A DNA stretch of 64,000 bases, taken from contig NZ_CP035952.1 in NCBI RefSeq assembly GCF_004214895.1, forward strand, positions 2,862,501 to 2,926,500, written 5' to 3'. Origin of the DNA: Pseudomonas tructae. Lineage in GTDB: Bacteria > Pseudomonadota > Gammaproteobacteria > Pseudomonadales > Pseudomonadaceae. Below are positions 26,325 through 36,979 of the stretch, in pieces. A program made the translations under genes and the position numbers. The stretch's first letter is position 1, and each line of letters starts with the position of its first letter. Under the pieces are notes generated by a model. The model had not been told where the DNA came from. It ran no database searches and saw only the letters and a list, made by a program, of their open reading frames with translations.

Positions 26325-28835
26325 ATGGCCGCTGGTTTTCATTTTGTTGGAGTCGGTGTGTCTGAAGAGCGTCCCAAGCTACCCCTGGAGTTGACTGCGC
26401 CCGCGCAATTACCGTGGTTCAGGCGCCTGGCGGCGCGCATGCTTGGACGCGGCCTGAGCCGTTTGCAGGCGCAACACCGCGACTCGTGGTTCCAGGGCCA
26501 TGCCAGCGGTCAGCGCACCGGCCACGCCGACGGCCTGCGCGAAGGCTATGAAGAAGGGCGGATCGACGGCTACGAGGCCGGGCGCCAGGTGCTGGTGATC
26601 CACGACACCCGGCCCGAGGGCCATGGTGTGCCGGGTATCGACGACAGCCTGTTCGACGACTGGCGCCTACCGCTGAGTGCTGAGCTGAAAAAACGCTTCA
26701 AGGCCGATGTCGCCCAGCGTCTGGCGCCCCATGCGCAGCCAAGTGCGGCGCAGTGGAAGATGATCTTCAGCGATACCCCATCGACCTGTGTGGTGGCCGG
26801 CGCCGGTGCCGGCAAGTCGACGTCGCTGGTGCTGCGCATCCTGCTGCTGCGTCACTACCTGGGCTACGAGCTGGACGCCATGACCGTGGTGACCTTCACC
26901 CGTGAGTCGCGCAAGGACTTCATCAACCGCCTGCTGCAGGTGTTTGCCTTGTGGCAGGTGGATCTGGGCCCGGTCCAGGCCCGCGAGCTGGTACGCACCT
27001 TCCATTCGCGCATCCTGCCCCTGGTGCGCAGCCTGCCGGGTTTCAGCCAGGTGCGCGCGTTCGAGACCCTGGGCAGCGAACTGCCCGGCGGCAGTGAAGC
27101 CAACGCCGAGAGCAACCCGTTCGACTTGCGTATCAATGACGCTCAGCGCCAGCAACTGAACCTGTGTTACCGCGACCTGCTGGGCAGCAGCCCACGTTTT
27201 GCCGAGTTGATCGCCAGCCTGCGCCGCGAAGCCCTGCAGCTCAAGGCGCTGGACCGTGATCATCCCGATGTGCAAAAGCGCGTGGCGGTGACCCAGTTGT
27301 CGGCCAGCCGCGACGAAGAACTCTGCGACACTATCGAAGACCTGTGGTTTGCCGCCGGCGCCTGGCCGATCAAGGGTATCGAGCCGAGCCGCGAAACCGT
27401 CGAGATCAACAGCAGCCGTTTCCATTTCCACGGCCATATCGCCGAGCTGGACGCTTACGTGGTGCTGGGGTTCGACCCCAAGGAAAACCAGCAGTACAAG
27501 CGCCCAGGGGCCAAGCTGCCGGTGTGGGCGGAGTGGGTGATCAAGCGCACCCTGTTTCAAGCTTTCTGTGATAAGCCAGTGATTTGGCTAGAAAACTATG
27601 CAGCCGCCAAGCGCCTGACCTCGTCTCTGGCCGGTGATGCGGTGGCCGGTCCGGGCTTTGATTACAAGGTCAAGGGCGAGCTGGGCGCAGCACCGCTGCT
27701 GGATGCCTTTGTCGGCGCCGCCGGCTTTATCGAAAACCTCGGCCTTGAGGTCAACAAGGCGGTCGGCGCCATGAGCTTCCCGGCCGGTGACAGCGACGCG
27801 CTGTTCTTCGAGGCCTTGGCCCTGTACTGGAAAGCCCTGGAGGCGCACCTGCTCGGCCAGTCGCCGCCAATCATGAGCTACAACCGCATGTTCGCCCTGT
27901 TCGGCGAGAACAACCCGCAAAACCTGCAGCTGTTGCCCGACCCGCTGCTGCGGCCGCTGGCGCACTTGATGATCGACGAGTTCCAGGATGTCTCGCCGCA
28001 GATCGTTTCCTGGCTGCGTGCCTGCCTGCGCGAGATCCGTCGTCGCGGCCCGGCCATGCAGGTCGGGCGGGTGGCGCAGCATTCCTCGTTGCTGTGCGTG
28101 GGCGATGACTGGCAGTCGATCTACGGCTGGCGTGGCAGTTCGCCGAAGTACTTCATGGCGTTCAGCAAGGAATTCCCGGCGCCGAGCAACACGCGGGTGA
28201 TGTTGGCCGACAACTACCGTAGCCACCAGCACATCATCGATGCCGCCGAGCATATCGTTAAGTCGGCGCCGGCCATCAGCGGCAAGAAGGCCAGGGCCTG
28301 CGGCCCGGCGGCCGAGACACCGGTGCCGGTCAAGGTGCTCGAGCGTGACGAGGCGAGCCTGGCCCAGACCCTGCTGGAACATTACCGCAACGGTGAGTCG
28401 GTGATGCTGCTGTACCGCAAGAGCAGCGACAAGGCGGCGATTGCCGAGCACCTGCAGGCGCTGGTCAACCACGAGGCCGGTTTGCCGGCGGGGCAACGGC
28501 GCCTGCGCCAGCTGACCTATCACAGTGCCAAGGGCCTGCAGGCCGACGCGGTGTTCATGCTCGGCGACTGCCAGTACCTGACCCACTCACCTTACAAGAA
28601 CCAGGTCTATCGCCAGGCGGGGCTGGGTCGCGACGGCGACGCCCAGGCGTTCGACAATGCGCAAAAGGATGAGGTGCTGCGTCTGGCGTACGTGGCCATT
28701 ACCCGCGCCGCCAGGCACTGTTACTGGTACGTCGAGAAGCCCACGGCAGAGGCGGCCAACCTGCCACGGGCCTCCAGCCAGGTGGATGGGCGCAAGGCGT
28801 TCTTCGACGATGAGCGGGAGAGGGGTGGTAGTTGA
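26325..28835 (+). CDS. UvrD/Rep-like superfamily 1 helicase
   Basis: This 836-residue SF1A helicase has Walker A AGAGAGKST near 160, a TFTRES-type motif Ia, motif II DEFQDVS near 550, motif III GDDWQSIYGWRG near 590 and a late motif VI (LAYVAITRA). It differs from housekeeping UvrD and Rep in its long N-terminal region, which has a glycine/acidic segment (DGLREGYEEGRIDGYE, about 68-83), and in a large insertion between motifs Ia and II. Related proteins in Pseudomonas are uncharacterised 3'-5' helicases. GGAG precedes the ATG. No partner gene is adjacent. Confidence 0.88.
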   Translation: MAAGFHFVGVGVSEERPKLPLELTAPAQLPWFRRLAARMLGRGLSRLQAQHRDSWFQGHASGQRTGHADGLREGYEEGRIDGYEAGRQVLVIHDTRPEGHGVPGIDDSLFDDWRLPLSAELKKRFKADVAQRLAPHAQPSAAQWKMIFSDTPSTCVVAGAGAGKSTSLVLRILLLRHYLGYELDAMTVVTFTRESRKDFINRLLQVFALWQVDLGPVQARELVRTFHSRILPLVRSLPGFSQVRAFETLGSELPGGSEANAESNPFDLRINDAQRQQLNLCYRDLLGSSPRFAELIASLRREALQLKALDRDHPDVQKRVAVTQLSASRDEELCDTIEDLWFAAGAWPIKGIEPSRETVEINSSRFHFHGHIAELDAYVVLGFDPKENQQYKRPGAKLPVWAEWVIKRTLFQAFCDKPVIWLENYAAAKRLTSSLAGDAVAGPGFDYKVKGELGAAPLLDAFVGAAGFIENLGLEVNKAVGAMSFPAGDSDALFFEALALYWKALEAHLLGQSPPIMSYNRMFALFGENNPQNLQLLPDPLLRPLAHLMIDEFQDVSPQIVSWLRACLREIRRRGPAMQVGRVAQHSSLLCVGDDWQSIYGWRGSSPKYFMAFSKEFPAPSNTRVMLADNYRSHQHIIDAAEHIVKSAPAISGKKARACGPAAETPVPVKVLERDEASLAQTLLEHYRNGESVMLLYRKSSDKAAIAEHLQALVNHEAGLPAGQRRLRQLTYHSAKGLQADAVFMLGDCQYLTHSPYKNQVYRQAGLGRDGDAQAFDNAQKDEVLRLAYVAITRAARHCYWYVEKPTAEAANLPRASSQVDGRKAFFDDERERGGS

Positions 28836-28893
28836 TTGCGCACGGGTTGGGTTGCGATCACAGCGCGCTCCCACCGGTCCAGCGCAGGGCCTG

Positions 28894-28918
28894 TAGGAGC
28901 GGGCTTGACCCGCGATGA
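28894..28918 (+). repeat. single REP element
   Basis: One variant copy (GAGCGGGCTTGACCCGCGAT) of the REP core lies between the convergent helicase and ccoN4-linked genes. Confidence 0.7.
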
Positions 28919-28925
28919 GGCCCGT

Positions 28926-29138
28926 TCAGGCCTTCAGCGCCGCATCCGGCGCCACCGCCGGCACCGGTTTGCCGGTGGCAGCCTCGACCCGGCGGGCAAC
29001 CGCCGGATCGTCAGCGAAGGGCATCAGGCTGGCCTGATCGTCCACTTCGCTGCTGTGGCGCTGCAGGCAGGCGCTGGTGACCAGGTAGAAGAACAGTACG
29101 CCGCTCAGGCAATACAGTGCATACAGCCAGTCATCCAT
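28926..29138 (-). CDS. small single-pass membrane protein linked to ccoN4
   Basis: This 70-residue protein has one N-terminal membrane segment (about 4-24, LYALYCLSGVLFFYLVT) and an Ala/Pro-rich hydrophilic tail. It starts 11 bp after the ccoN4 stop, in the same operon. The position and size recall the small protein gene beside orphan ccoN4 (PA4133/PA4134) in P. aeruginosa and the CcoQ-type subunits of cbb3 oxidases. Sequence alone does not prove a subunit role. Confidence 0.7.
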   Translation of the reverse strand: MDDWLYALYCLSGVLFFYLVTSACLQRHSSEVDDQASLMPFADDPAVARRVEAATGKPVPAVAPDAALKA

Positions 29139-29149
29139 GTGCGTGTCTC

Positions 29150-30577
<1,428 letters not shown>

Positions 30578-30830
30578 GGCTAGTTTCCACAGTTCCTGTA
30601 TGGCTCGCCCTGCCGTGGGGCAGGGGCACAGGCGCAGACTCTAGAAAGCTGCTGGCATACAAAACAGACTCAGAAACAGACGTTAATACCGGATCAGATA
30701 AAACCCCCGTATTCATTGGCTGATATCGAAGCTGTTATGAATCAGGTGCGGCGATTTACCTCTGTGCTGCTGTGAAAATTCGGGCAAACCACGTGTCGCT
30801 GTGTCGCAGACCATACCCCGTGGAATTATC
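30578..30830. other. regulatory region between ccoN4 and the decarboxylase-ACP operon
   Basis: This is the ccoN4-side half of a 450-bp divergent intergenic region. It should contain the ccoN4 promoter, but I see no ANR box and no clear sigma-70 pair on the minus strand. The operon-side half holds a promoter and a palindrome, described separately. Confidence 0.4.
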
Positions 30831-30860
30831 TTGACATCACGGTAAATGCGGCCGCAGAAT
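30831..30860 (+). promoter_or_regulatory. sigma-70-like promoter of decarboxylase-ACP operon
   Basis: A perfect -35 TTGACA (30831-30836) and CAGAAT (30855-30860, four of six to TATAAT) are separated by 18 bp. Transcription would start near 30867, inside the adjacent palindrome, giving a leader of about 160 nt. Confidence 0.55.
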
Positions 30861-30865
30861 TTCTC

Positions 30866-30885
30866 AAACTTTGCGCGCAAAGTTT
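30866..30885. promoter_or_regulatory. perfect 20-bp palindrome over predicted transcription start
   Basis: AAACTTTGCG/CGCAAAGTTT is perfectly self-complementary over 20 bp and begins six bases after the predicted -10. This geometry is typical of a repressor operator. The MarR-type gene at the end of the operon is the natural candidate regulator. Confidence 0.6.
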
Positions 30886-30887
30886 TA

Positions 30888-30912
30888 TGCCGGGACCTTC
30901 TCAAACCCGGCA
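30888..30912 (+). other. leader hairpin
   Basis: TGCCGGG and CCCGGCA form a perfect 7-bp stem with an 11-nt loop just after the palindrome, in the 5' leader. There is no U-run, so it may protect the mRNA rather than terminate it. Confidence 0.4.
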
Positions 30913-31028
30913 GTGGTGCGCAACCAACCTTGACGCCATCCCGCTATACGCCCCTGTAACGGTGTTCTCCAACCGGGACGGGGTACGCGCGCAGCGGCGG
31001 CACACTATAAGAACGAAGGGAGCAACAG

Positions 31029-32627
31029 ATGAAGCTTTCCAAGGAACTGGTCCTCCAGGCAAAAGCGACGTTCGGGACACCGACTTACCTCTACGATGAA
31101 GCCGTGCTACGCAGCAGTTTCAACGAATTGCGCGACGCATTGCCGGACTGCGTGGATATCTTCTATGCGCTGAAGGTCAACCCGAACCTGTCCCTGGTGA
31201 AACTGATCCGCTCTTATGGCGGCAATACCGAGGTCTGCTCGCTGGGCGAGCTGGAAATCGCCCTCAAGGCCGGGGTCGATGCCCAGGACATCATTTTCCT
31301 TGGCCCGTACAAAAAGCCCGAGGAACACCGGCGCGCCCTGGAAGTCGGGGTGTTTGCCATCGTCGTCGAATCCGAGACCGAGCTGCGCAAGCTGTCGGCA
31401 CTGGCCGGCGAGCTCGGCTGCGTGGCCCCGGTGGCGATCCGCATCAACCCGAATTTCTCTGCCTCCGGCTCGCCGTGGAAGATGGGCGGTCGGCCGACCC
31501 ATTTCGGTATCCAGGAAGACACCGCAGTGGCCAACTTCGGCGACTACGCGGCGCTGCCTAACCTGCAGATCAAGGGCATCCACGTTTATAACGGGACCAA
31601 GATCCTCGACGCGCAGTCGGTCTACGACAATGCCAAGTACATCCTCGGCCTGTACCGCAACCTGAGCCGGCGCTACAACCTGGACATGCGCATGGTCGAC
31701 GTCGGCGGCGGCCTGGGCATCAAGTACTACGAGAACGAAAACGAACTCGACACCCGCCAGCTCAAACAATTGCTGGTGCCCCTGTTCGAGGCGTTCAACC
31801 AGCAGTTTCCGCAGACCCGCATCATTGTCGAGTCCGGGCGCTTCATTGCCGGCAAGTGCGGCGCCTTGCTGGTGACCGTCGACAACATCAAGGAAAACCA
31901 CGGCAAGACCTTTGCCGTCACCGATGGCGGCACCAACTGCCACGGCGCCGCCGCTGGCAGCGGCCAGGTGCTCAAACGCAACTTTCGTATCGTGCATGCC
32001 ACCGGCAGCACCGGCGCTGCGCTGCGCGAGTACCATATCTCCGGGCCGCTCTGCAGCCCCGATGACCTGTTGGCCCGTGACCTGCAGATCGAGACCCTGG
32101 CCGAAGGCGATATCCTTGCTGTCACCGCCTCGGGCGCCTATGGCCCATCGGCATCACCCACCCTGTTTCACAGCCACGGCCACCCGGCCGAAGTGATCGT
32201 CAGCAACGGTCAGTTGTTCCTCGCCCGCGCCCGGCAGACTGCCCTGGACATCCGCGACAGCCATGCCGACGTACCGCTGGCGGCCATGCTCGGCGGTGCG
32301 CCAGCGGTGGCTGAGCCGACGCCGATCGCCCAGGCCGCGACCCAGCGTCAGCTCAGCGAGATCCTGCGGGTGGTGCTCAAGCTGCCGGAAAGCACGGCGA
32401 TCAACGCCGACTCGCACCTGCGCGATGACCTGGGGCTGGACTCGCTGACCTCCATGGAGCTGTTGGTCAACCTCGAAGACGATATCGAAGGCTTCTTCGT
32501 CAATCCCGACACCATCGTCCCTGGCCACTTCAATACCGTTGCGAGTCTGGCCGGCTACATCGACGCCCATCGTCTGCCGAGCGCGCCGCGTCGGGCGCGT
32601 CACGAGGTGCAGCATGAAGGCGTCTGA
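31029..32627 (+). CDS. PLP-dependent group IV decarboxylase fused to acyl carrier domain
   Basis: This 532-residue fusion has an alanine-racemase-fold decarboxylase of the LysA/ornithine decarboxylase family at about 1-425. It shows the PLP lysine in FYALKVNPN (near 49), a glycine-rich phosphate loop VDVGGGLGI, the ESGRFIAG motif and the catalytic cysteine in GPLCSPDD. An acyl carrier domain at about 440-515 has the phosphopantetheine serine in DLGLDSLTSME. A GGGAG ribosome site precedes the ATG. The build suggests that an amino acid is loaded on the carrier domain and decarboxylated as a thioester. This resembles butirosin biosynthesis, where BtrK decarboxylates glutamyl-S-BtrI. The following AMP ligase gene overlaps by 14 bp and would be the loader. 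The substrate is unknown. Confidence 0.85.
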   Translation: MKLSKELVLQAKATFGTPTYLYDEAVLRSSFNELRDALPDCVDIFYALKVNPNLSLVKLIRSYGGNTEVCSLGELEIALKAGVDAQDIIFLGPYKKPEEHRRALEVGVFAIVVESETELRKLSALAGELGCVAPVAIRINPNFSASGSPWKMGGRPTHFGIQEDTAVANFGDYAALPNLQIKGIHVYNGTKILDAQSVYDNAKYILGLYRNLSRRYNLDMRMVDVGGGLGIKYYENENELDTRQLKQLLVPLFEAFNQQFPQTRIIVESGRFIAGKCGALLVTVDNIKENHGKTFAVTDGGTNCHGAAAGSGQVLKRNFRIVHATGSTGAALREYHISGPLCSPDDLLARDLQIETLAEGDILAVTASGAYGPSASPTLFHSHGHPAEVIVSNGQLFLARARQTALDIRDSHADVPLAAMLGGAPAVAEPTPIAQAATQRQLSEILRVVLKLPESTAINADSHLRDDLGLDSLTSMELLVNLEDDIEGFFVNPDTIVPGHFNTVASLAGYIDAHRLPSAPRRARHEVQHEGV

Positions 32628-34191
32628 CGTCCTTTTGCAGCAGGTCCTGGAGGGCCCCAACGGCCTGCACCCGGACAAAGCCGCGATCATCTATGCCGAT
32701 GAAACCTACACCTATGCCCAGCTTGAAGATGCCAGCGGCCGTTTGGCCGCAGGCCTGCAGGTCAATGGCTTGCAGCGCCAGGAGCGGGTGGTGGTGTGCC
32801 TGGGCAACCGGGTCGAAACCGTCTGCGCGTTCTGGGGCGTGCTGCGGGCCGGCGGGGTGATGGTCAATGTCGGCCTGGAAACCCCGGCCGACAGCCTCGA
32901 TTACATCATCCGTGATGCCGAAGCTTCGGTGCTGATCACCACCTCGGAAAAATTCGCCAGCCTGTCGTCCAGCACCGCCGAGCTGAGTTACCTCAAGGCC
33001 ATCGTGCTGCTCGACGGTGAAGCCGACTCGGCAGTCACCCAGACCTTCGAAAGCCTGCTGGGGCAGGGCGCCGGCATTCCGCTGCCGTGCGGCAACCTTG
33101 ACCTGGATCTGGCGGCGATCATCTACACCTCCGGTTCGACCGGGGCGCCCAAGGGCGTGATGCTCACCCACCGCAACATGCTGGCGGCGCTCAATTCCCT
33201 GCACACTTACCTGGGCTACCAGGCGAGCGACAACGTGCTGTGCTCGTTGCCGCTGTCGTTCGACTACGGCCTGTACCAGATGATCATGGCCCTGAGCGCG
33301 GGCGCGACCCTGGTGCTGGAAAAGGAATTCACCTGGCCGATCTTCCTGATCAAGAAGATTCGTCAGTATCAGGTCACGGTGATTCCGTTTGTGCCGACCA
33401 TGCTCATGCTGCTGCACGAGTATGCGCACAAGCGCGAAGCCAGCTTCCCCCAGGTGCGCATGGTGACCAACACCGGCGCGGCCCTGAAGCCGACCCACAT
33501 CGCGCAGATGAAGGGCCTGTTCCCCCAGGCGCAGATCTTTTCCATGTATGGCCTGACCGAATGCAAGCGCTGCACCTACTTGCCGCCCGAAGACATCGAC
33601 GACAAGCCGGGCAGTGTCGGCATCGCCATTCCCAACACCGAGCTGTGGCTGGTGGACGACGAAGGGCGGCGTATCGACCAGCCGCACCAGGTCGGCCAAC
33701 TGGTGATTCGCGGGGCCACGGTGATGGCCGGCTACTGGCGCAACCCCCAGGCCACCGCGCAGAAACTCAAGCCCGGCCCCTACCCGGGCGAGAGCGTGCT
33801 CTACACCGGTGACTACTGCAGCCTCGACCAGGACGGCTACCTGTACTTCCAGGGGCGCATGGACCATGTGATCAAGTCCCGGGGCATGAAAGTCAGCCCC
33901 AGCGAGGTCGAGAGCTTTCTCTATGCCATCGACGGTGTCGAGGCGGCGGCGGTGGTCGGAGTCGAACATGCATCGGTCGGCGAGGGGCTGTGGGCCTTCG
34001 TGACCTTGGGCCAAGGTGTGGGCCTGACGGCTGCGCAGTTGCTCGAACGTTGCCGGCACGGCCTGGAAGCGCACAAGGTGCCACTGTCTATCAGTGTCGA
34101 AGGCACCTTGCCGCGCACCGCCAATGGCAAGTTCGACCTGCAACAGCTGCAACAGACGGCGCGCAACGCACAACTGGCCGTGGCCGGTTGA
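32614..34191 (+). CDS. AMP-forming acyl/aminoacyl ligase
   Basis: This 525-residue adenylation enzyme belongs to the ANL superfamily. The P-loop is YTSGSTGAPKGV (near 170), A5 is YGLTEC (near 313), A7 is YTGDYC and A8 follows as FQGRMDHVIKSRG. The catalytic lysine is in PRTANGKFDL near the C-terminus. The ATG at 32614 has GAGG six bases upstream and lies inside the end of the decarboxylase-ACP gene, so the two are translationally coupled. I infer that it activates a carboxylic or amino acid and loads the upstream carrier domain. Its substrate cannot be read from the sequence. A-domain-like enzymes in siderophore or antibiotic clusters are the nearest class. Confidence 0.87.
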   Translation: MKASDVLLQQVLEGPNGLHPDKAAIIYADETYTYAQLEDASGRLAAGLQVNGLQRQERVVVCLGNRVETVCAFWGVLRAGGVMVNVGLETPADSLDYIIRDAEASVLITTSEKFASLSSSTAELSYLKAIVLLDGEADSAVTQTFESLLGQGAGIPLPCGNLDLDLAAIIYTSGSTGAPKGVMLTHRNMLAALNSLHTYLGYQASDNVLCSLPLSFDYGLYQMIMALSAGATLVLEKEFTWPIFLIKKIRQYQVTVIPFVPTMLMLLHEYAHKREASFPQVRMVTNTGAALKPTHIAQMKGLFPQAQIFSMYGLTECKRCTYLPPEDIDDKPGSVGIAIPNTELWLVDDEGRRIDQPHQVGQLVIRGATVMAGYWRNPQATAQKLKPGPYPGESVLYTGDYCSLDQDGYLYFQGRMDHVIKSRGMKVSPSEVESFLYAIDGVEAAAVVGVEHASVGEGLWAFVTLGQGVGLTAAQLLERCRHGLEAHKVPLSISVEGTLPRTANGKFDLQQLQQTARNAQLAVAG

Positions 34192-34235
34192 GGGGTGCCT
34201 TCGATGGGTGAGTCAGTCATAGGGGATGTGTGCAT

Positions 34236-35162
34236 ATGAGCCTGGTCAACAGAGGGCGCGATCAATCGCTGGATGTCAATGGCAACCATGTTGCCCTGCG
34301 GATCTGGGGCAACGAGAACGGCCACCCGGTGCTCGCGGTGCATGGCTGGCTCGATAACGCCGCCTCGTTCGAGCGCATCGCGCCGCTGCTCGAGGACTGT
34401 TTCGTGGTCGCCCCGGACCTTGCCGGGCACGGGCGCTCCGAGCACCGTCGCGGTGACAGCGGCTATTACCTGTGGGAGCACGCCGATGATATGAACGCCC
34501 TGGTCGATTGCCTGGGCTGGAATCGTTTTTCCGTGCTTGGCCATTCCATGGGCAGCGGTGTAGCGTCGATCCTGGCGGCGCTGAACAAGTCGATCGACAG
34601 CATGGTGTTTGTCGACGGCATGGGAGCGCCGTTCACCATTGCCGAAGAAGATACTGTCGAGCACCTGAAAAAATCCCAGCGCCTGCTGCGCCTGGCTTTA
34701 CGCACCCGCCTGCATGGCTTTTCGGCACCGCAGACAGCGCAGTTCGACAGCCTGGAAGCGGCCATCAACGAACGGCGCAACAGCCTTGACGGTACCCTGT
34801 GTGCCGAGGGGGCGCGATTGCTGGCCATGCGTGACCTGCTCAGCGTTGGCGACGGTTATCGCTGGCGCCACGACCCACGGCTGGTGCTGCCGGAGGCCAT
34901 GCAACTGACCGAGCGCCAGGCCTGTGATTTTTTACGCCAGATCAGTTGCCCCTTGCACCTGATGCTCGGGCGCCAGGGGTTGTTTGCCGGTGCCCAGTTC
35001 GACAAAAGAAAACACGCCTTGCCCTGGGCTACCCAGGTGCACTGGCATGAGGGCGGCCACCATTTTCACCTGGAAGCGCCCAGCGCGGCGTTGATCGAGC
35101 AGATCAACGCGGCGCTGCTCCAGCGTGAGGCCGGGCCGCGACAACGATTAGTCAATGAGTAA
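34236..35162 (+). CDS. alpha/beta hydrolase
   Basis: This 308-residue alpha/beta-hydrolase has an HGWLDN oxyanion region near 32-37, the nucleophile elbow GHSMGSG near 103-109, and a late GGHHFHLE histidine. In this operon it could release the product from the carrier domain, as a type II thioesterase does, or hydrolyse an ester intermediate. The ATG at 34236 is used here; an in-frame GTG at 34230 is closer to the AGGGG ribosome site and is equally possible. It is followed at 12 bp by the Rpe paralogue. Confidence 0.85.
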   Translation: MSLVNRGRDQSLDVNGNHVALRIWGNENGHPVLAVHGWLDNAASFERIAPLLEDCFVVAPDLAGHGRSEHRRGDSGYYLWEHADDMNALVDCLGWNRFSVLGHSMGSGVASILAALNKSIDSMVFVDGMGAPFTIAEEDTVEHLKKSQRLLRLALRTRLHGFSAPQTAQFDSLEAAINERRNSLDGTLCAEGARLLAMRDLLSVGDGYRWRHDPRLVLPEAMQLTERQACDFLRQISCPLHLMLGRQGLFAGAQFDKRKHALPWATQVHWHEGGHHFHLEAPSAALIEQINAALLQREAGPRQRLVNE

Positions 35163-35174
35163 TGGAGTACACCC

Positions 35175-35858
35175 GTGAAAGAGTTCTGGATTGCACCGTC
35201 GATTCTGGCCGCCGATTTCGCCCGCCTTGGCGCTGAAGCCGAGCAGGTACTGGCCGCCGGTGCCGATGTCATCCATGTCGATGTGATGGACAACCACTAT
35301 GTGCCCAACCTGACCATGGGCCCGCAGTTCTGCAAGGCCCTGCGCAACCATGGCATCACCGCGCCCATCGATGTGCACTTGATGGTCACTCCGGTGGACG
35401 GGATGATCCAGGCCTTTGCCGAGGCGGGTGCCGACTATATTTCGATCCACCCCGAAGCCACCCTGCACCTGGATCGCTCGCTGCAGTTGATCAAGGACCT
35501 GGGCTGCAAGGCGGGCCTGGTGTTCAACCCGGCCAGCACCCTGGATGCTGCACAGTACGTGCTCGACAAGCTCGACCTGATCCTGCTGATGTCGGTCAAC
35601 CCGGGCTTTGGCGGGCAGAAGTTCATCCACTCGGTATTGCCCAAGATTGCTGCAGCGCGCAAGCTGATCGATGACAGTGGCCGGGCGATCCGCCTTGAGG
35701 TGGACGGTGGCGTCAACCTGGAGACCATCGGCCAGGTGGCCGCCGCAGGCGCCGATATGTTCGTCGCCGGAACAGCGATTTTTGCCCAGAGCGATTACCG
35801 CGCTACCATCGAGGCTTTGCGCCGCGAGATTGCCCAAGCTGTGCCCAACCGCCACTGA
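35175..35858 (+). CDS. rpe: ribulose-phosphate 3-epimerase paralogue
   Basis: This 227-residue TIM-barrel protein has all Rpe hallmarks: [13 protein letters not shown] at the start, the metal-site [28 protein letters not shown], and the second catalytic aspartate in EVDGGVN. It interconverts ribulose-5-phosphate and xylulose-5-phosphate with a divalent metal. The housekeeping Pseudomonas rpe lies beside gph-trpE, so this copy, embedded in a decarboxylase/ACP operon, is probably a paralogue. It may be a stress-tolerant back-up or recruited for a sugar-phosphate step. The GTG start has GGAG about seven bases upstream. Confidence 0.9.
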   Translation: MKEFWIAPSILAADFARLGAEAEQVLAAGADVIHVDVMDNHYVPNLTMGPQFCKALRNHGITAPIDVHLMVTPVDGMIQAFAEAGADYISIHPEATLHLDRSLQLIKDLGCKAGLVFNPASTLDAAQYVLDKLDLILLMSVNPGFGGQKFIHSVLPKIAAARKLIDDSGRAIRLEVDGGVNLETIGQVAAAGADMFVAGTAIFAQSDYRATIEALRREIAQAVPNRH

Positions 35859-35908
35859 TAGGCGGTCTTTCCAACGATTCTCGCGAATCCTGTACGAGTT
35901 ACCTGTCC

Positions 35909-36979
35909 TTGCACACTACAACCTTCATCAAGGCCTTGCTGCGTCAGCCGACCGCGCACACGCCGGTCTGGCTCATGCGCCAGGCCGGGCGATACCTGCC
36001 TGAGTACCGTGAACTGCGGGCCCGGGCCGGGTCGTTGCTGAGCCTGGCGAGAAACCCCGATTACGCCACTGAAGCTACCTTGCAGCCCTTGCGCCGTTTC
36101 AACCTGGATGCGGCCATCGTATACTCCGACATCCTCAGCGTGCCCGATGCCATGGGCCTGGGCCTGTATTTTGGGCGCGGCGAGGTTCCGCGCTTTCGCC
36201 ATCCGTTGCGCGACGAACAGGCCATCAAACGCTTGCGCGTGCCCGCGCCCCAAGCCCTGGAGTATCTGTACCAGACCGTGGCCCAGGCGCGTCGCGAACT
36301 GGACCCCAGGACCGCCTTGATCGGTTTTGCCGGCAGCCCCTGGACCCTGGCCTGCTACATGGTCGAAGGCGGGCCGCCAGGTGATTTTCAGCTGATCAAG
36401 AACATGCTCTACCGCCGCCCGGAGTTGCTGGCGCAGATTCTCCAGGTCACAAGCCTGGCGGTGGCGGCCAGCCTGAATGCGCAGATCGAGTCCGGTGCCC
36501 AGGCCCTGATGATCTTCGACACCTGGGGTGGCGCGCTGGCCGACGGCGCCTACCAGCGCTTTTCGCTGTTCTACATGCGTGAAGTGCTGGCACGCTTGCA
36601 CAAGACCCATCAGGGCCAACGGGTGCCGTCGATCCTCTACACCAAGGGCGGTAGCCCCTGGCTTGCGCAGATGGCCGACAGCGGCGCCGACGCCCTGAGC
36701 CTGGACCCGACCTGTGACCTGGGCATGGCCCGGCAACTGGTCGGCCACAGCGTGGCCTTGCAAGGTAACCTTGACCCCAGCGTACTGCTCGGCGATACCG
36801 CCTGCATTCGCCGCGAAGTGCAGCGCACCTTGCAGGCCTTCGGCCCTGCGGCGCCGGGTTATGGTCATGTGTTCAACCTGGGCCACGGAATTTGCCCGGC
36901 AACTTCGCCAGAGGCCGTCACGACCCTGGTCGAGGCGGTGCATGAATTCAGTCGCGTGCGCGGAGGTGCCCATGCTTGA
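35909..36979 (+). CDS. hemE: uroporphyrinogen decarboxylase paralogue
   Basis: This 356-residue UroD-type protein keeps the substrate-binding [13 protein letters not shown], the catalytic aspartate in [13 protein letters not shown], the tyrosine in CYMVEGG and the late histidine in FNLGHGI. It should therefore be active on uroporphyrinogen III. Pseudomonas has a housekeeping hemE elsewhere, so this is likely a second copy. Its presence among decarboxylase/ligase genes is unusual. It may secure haem supply when the pathway is on, or act on another polycarboxylate. The start is a TTG at 35909 with no strong ribosome site. The stop overlaps the MarR gene by 8 bp. Confidence 0.88.
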   Translation: MHTTTFIKALLRQPTAHTPVWLMRQAGRYLPEYRELRARAGSLLSLARNPDYATEATLQPLRRFNLDAAIVYSDILSVPDAMGLGLYFGRGEVPRFRHPLRDEQAIKRLRVPAPQALEYLYQTVAQARRELDPRTALIGFAGSPWTLACYMVEGGPPGDFQLIKNMLYRRPELLAQILQVTSLAVAASLNAQIESGAQALMIFDTWGGALADGAYQRFSLFYMREVLARLHKTHQGQRVPSILYTKGGSPWLAQMADSGADALSLDPTCDLGMARQLVGHSVALQGNLDPSVLLGDTACIRREVQRTLQAFGPAAPGYGHVFNLGHGICPATSPEAVTTLVEAVHEFSRVRGGAHA

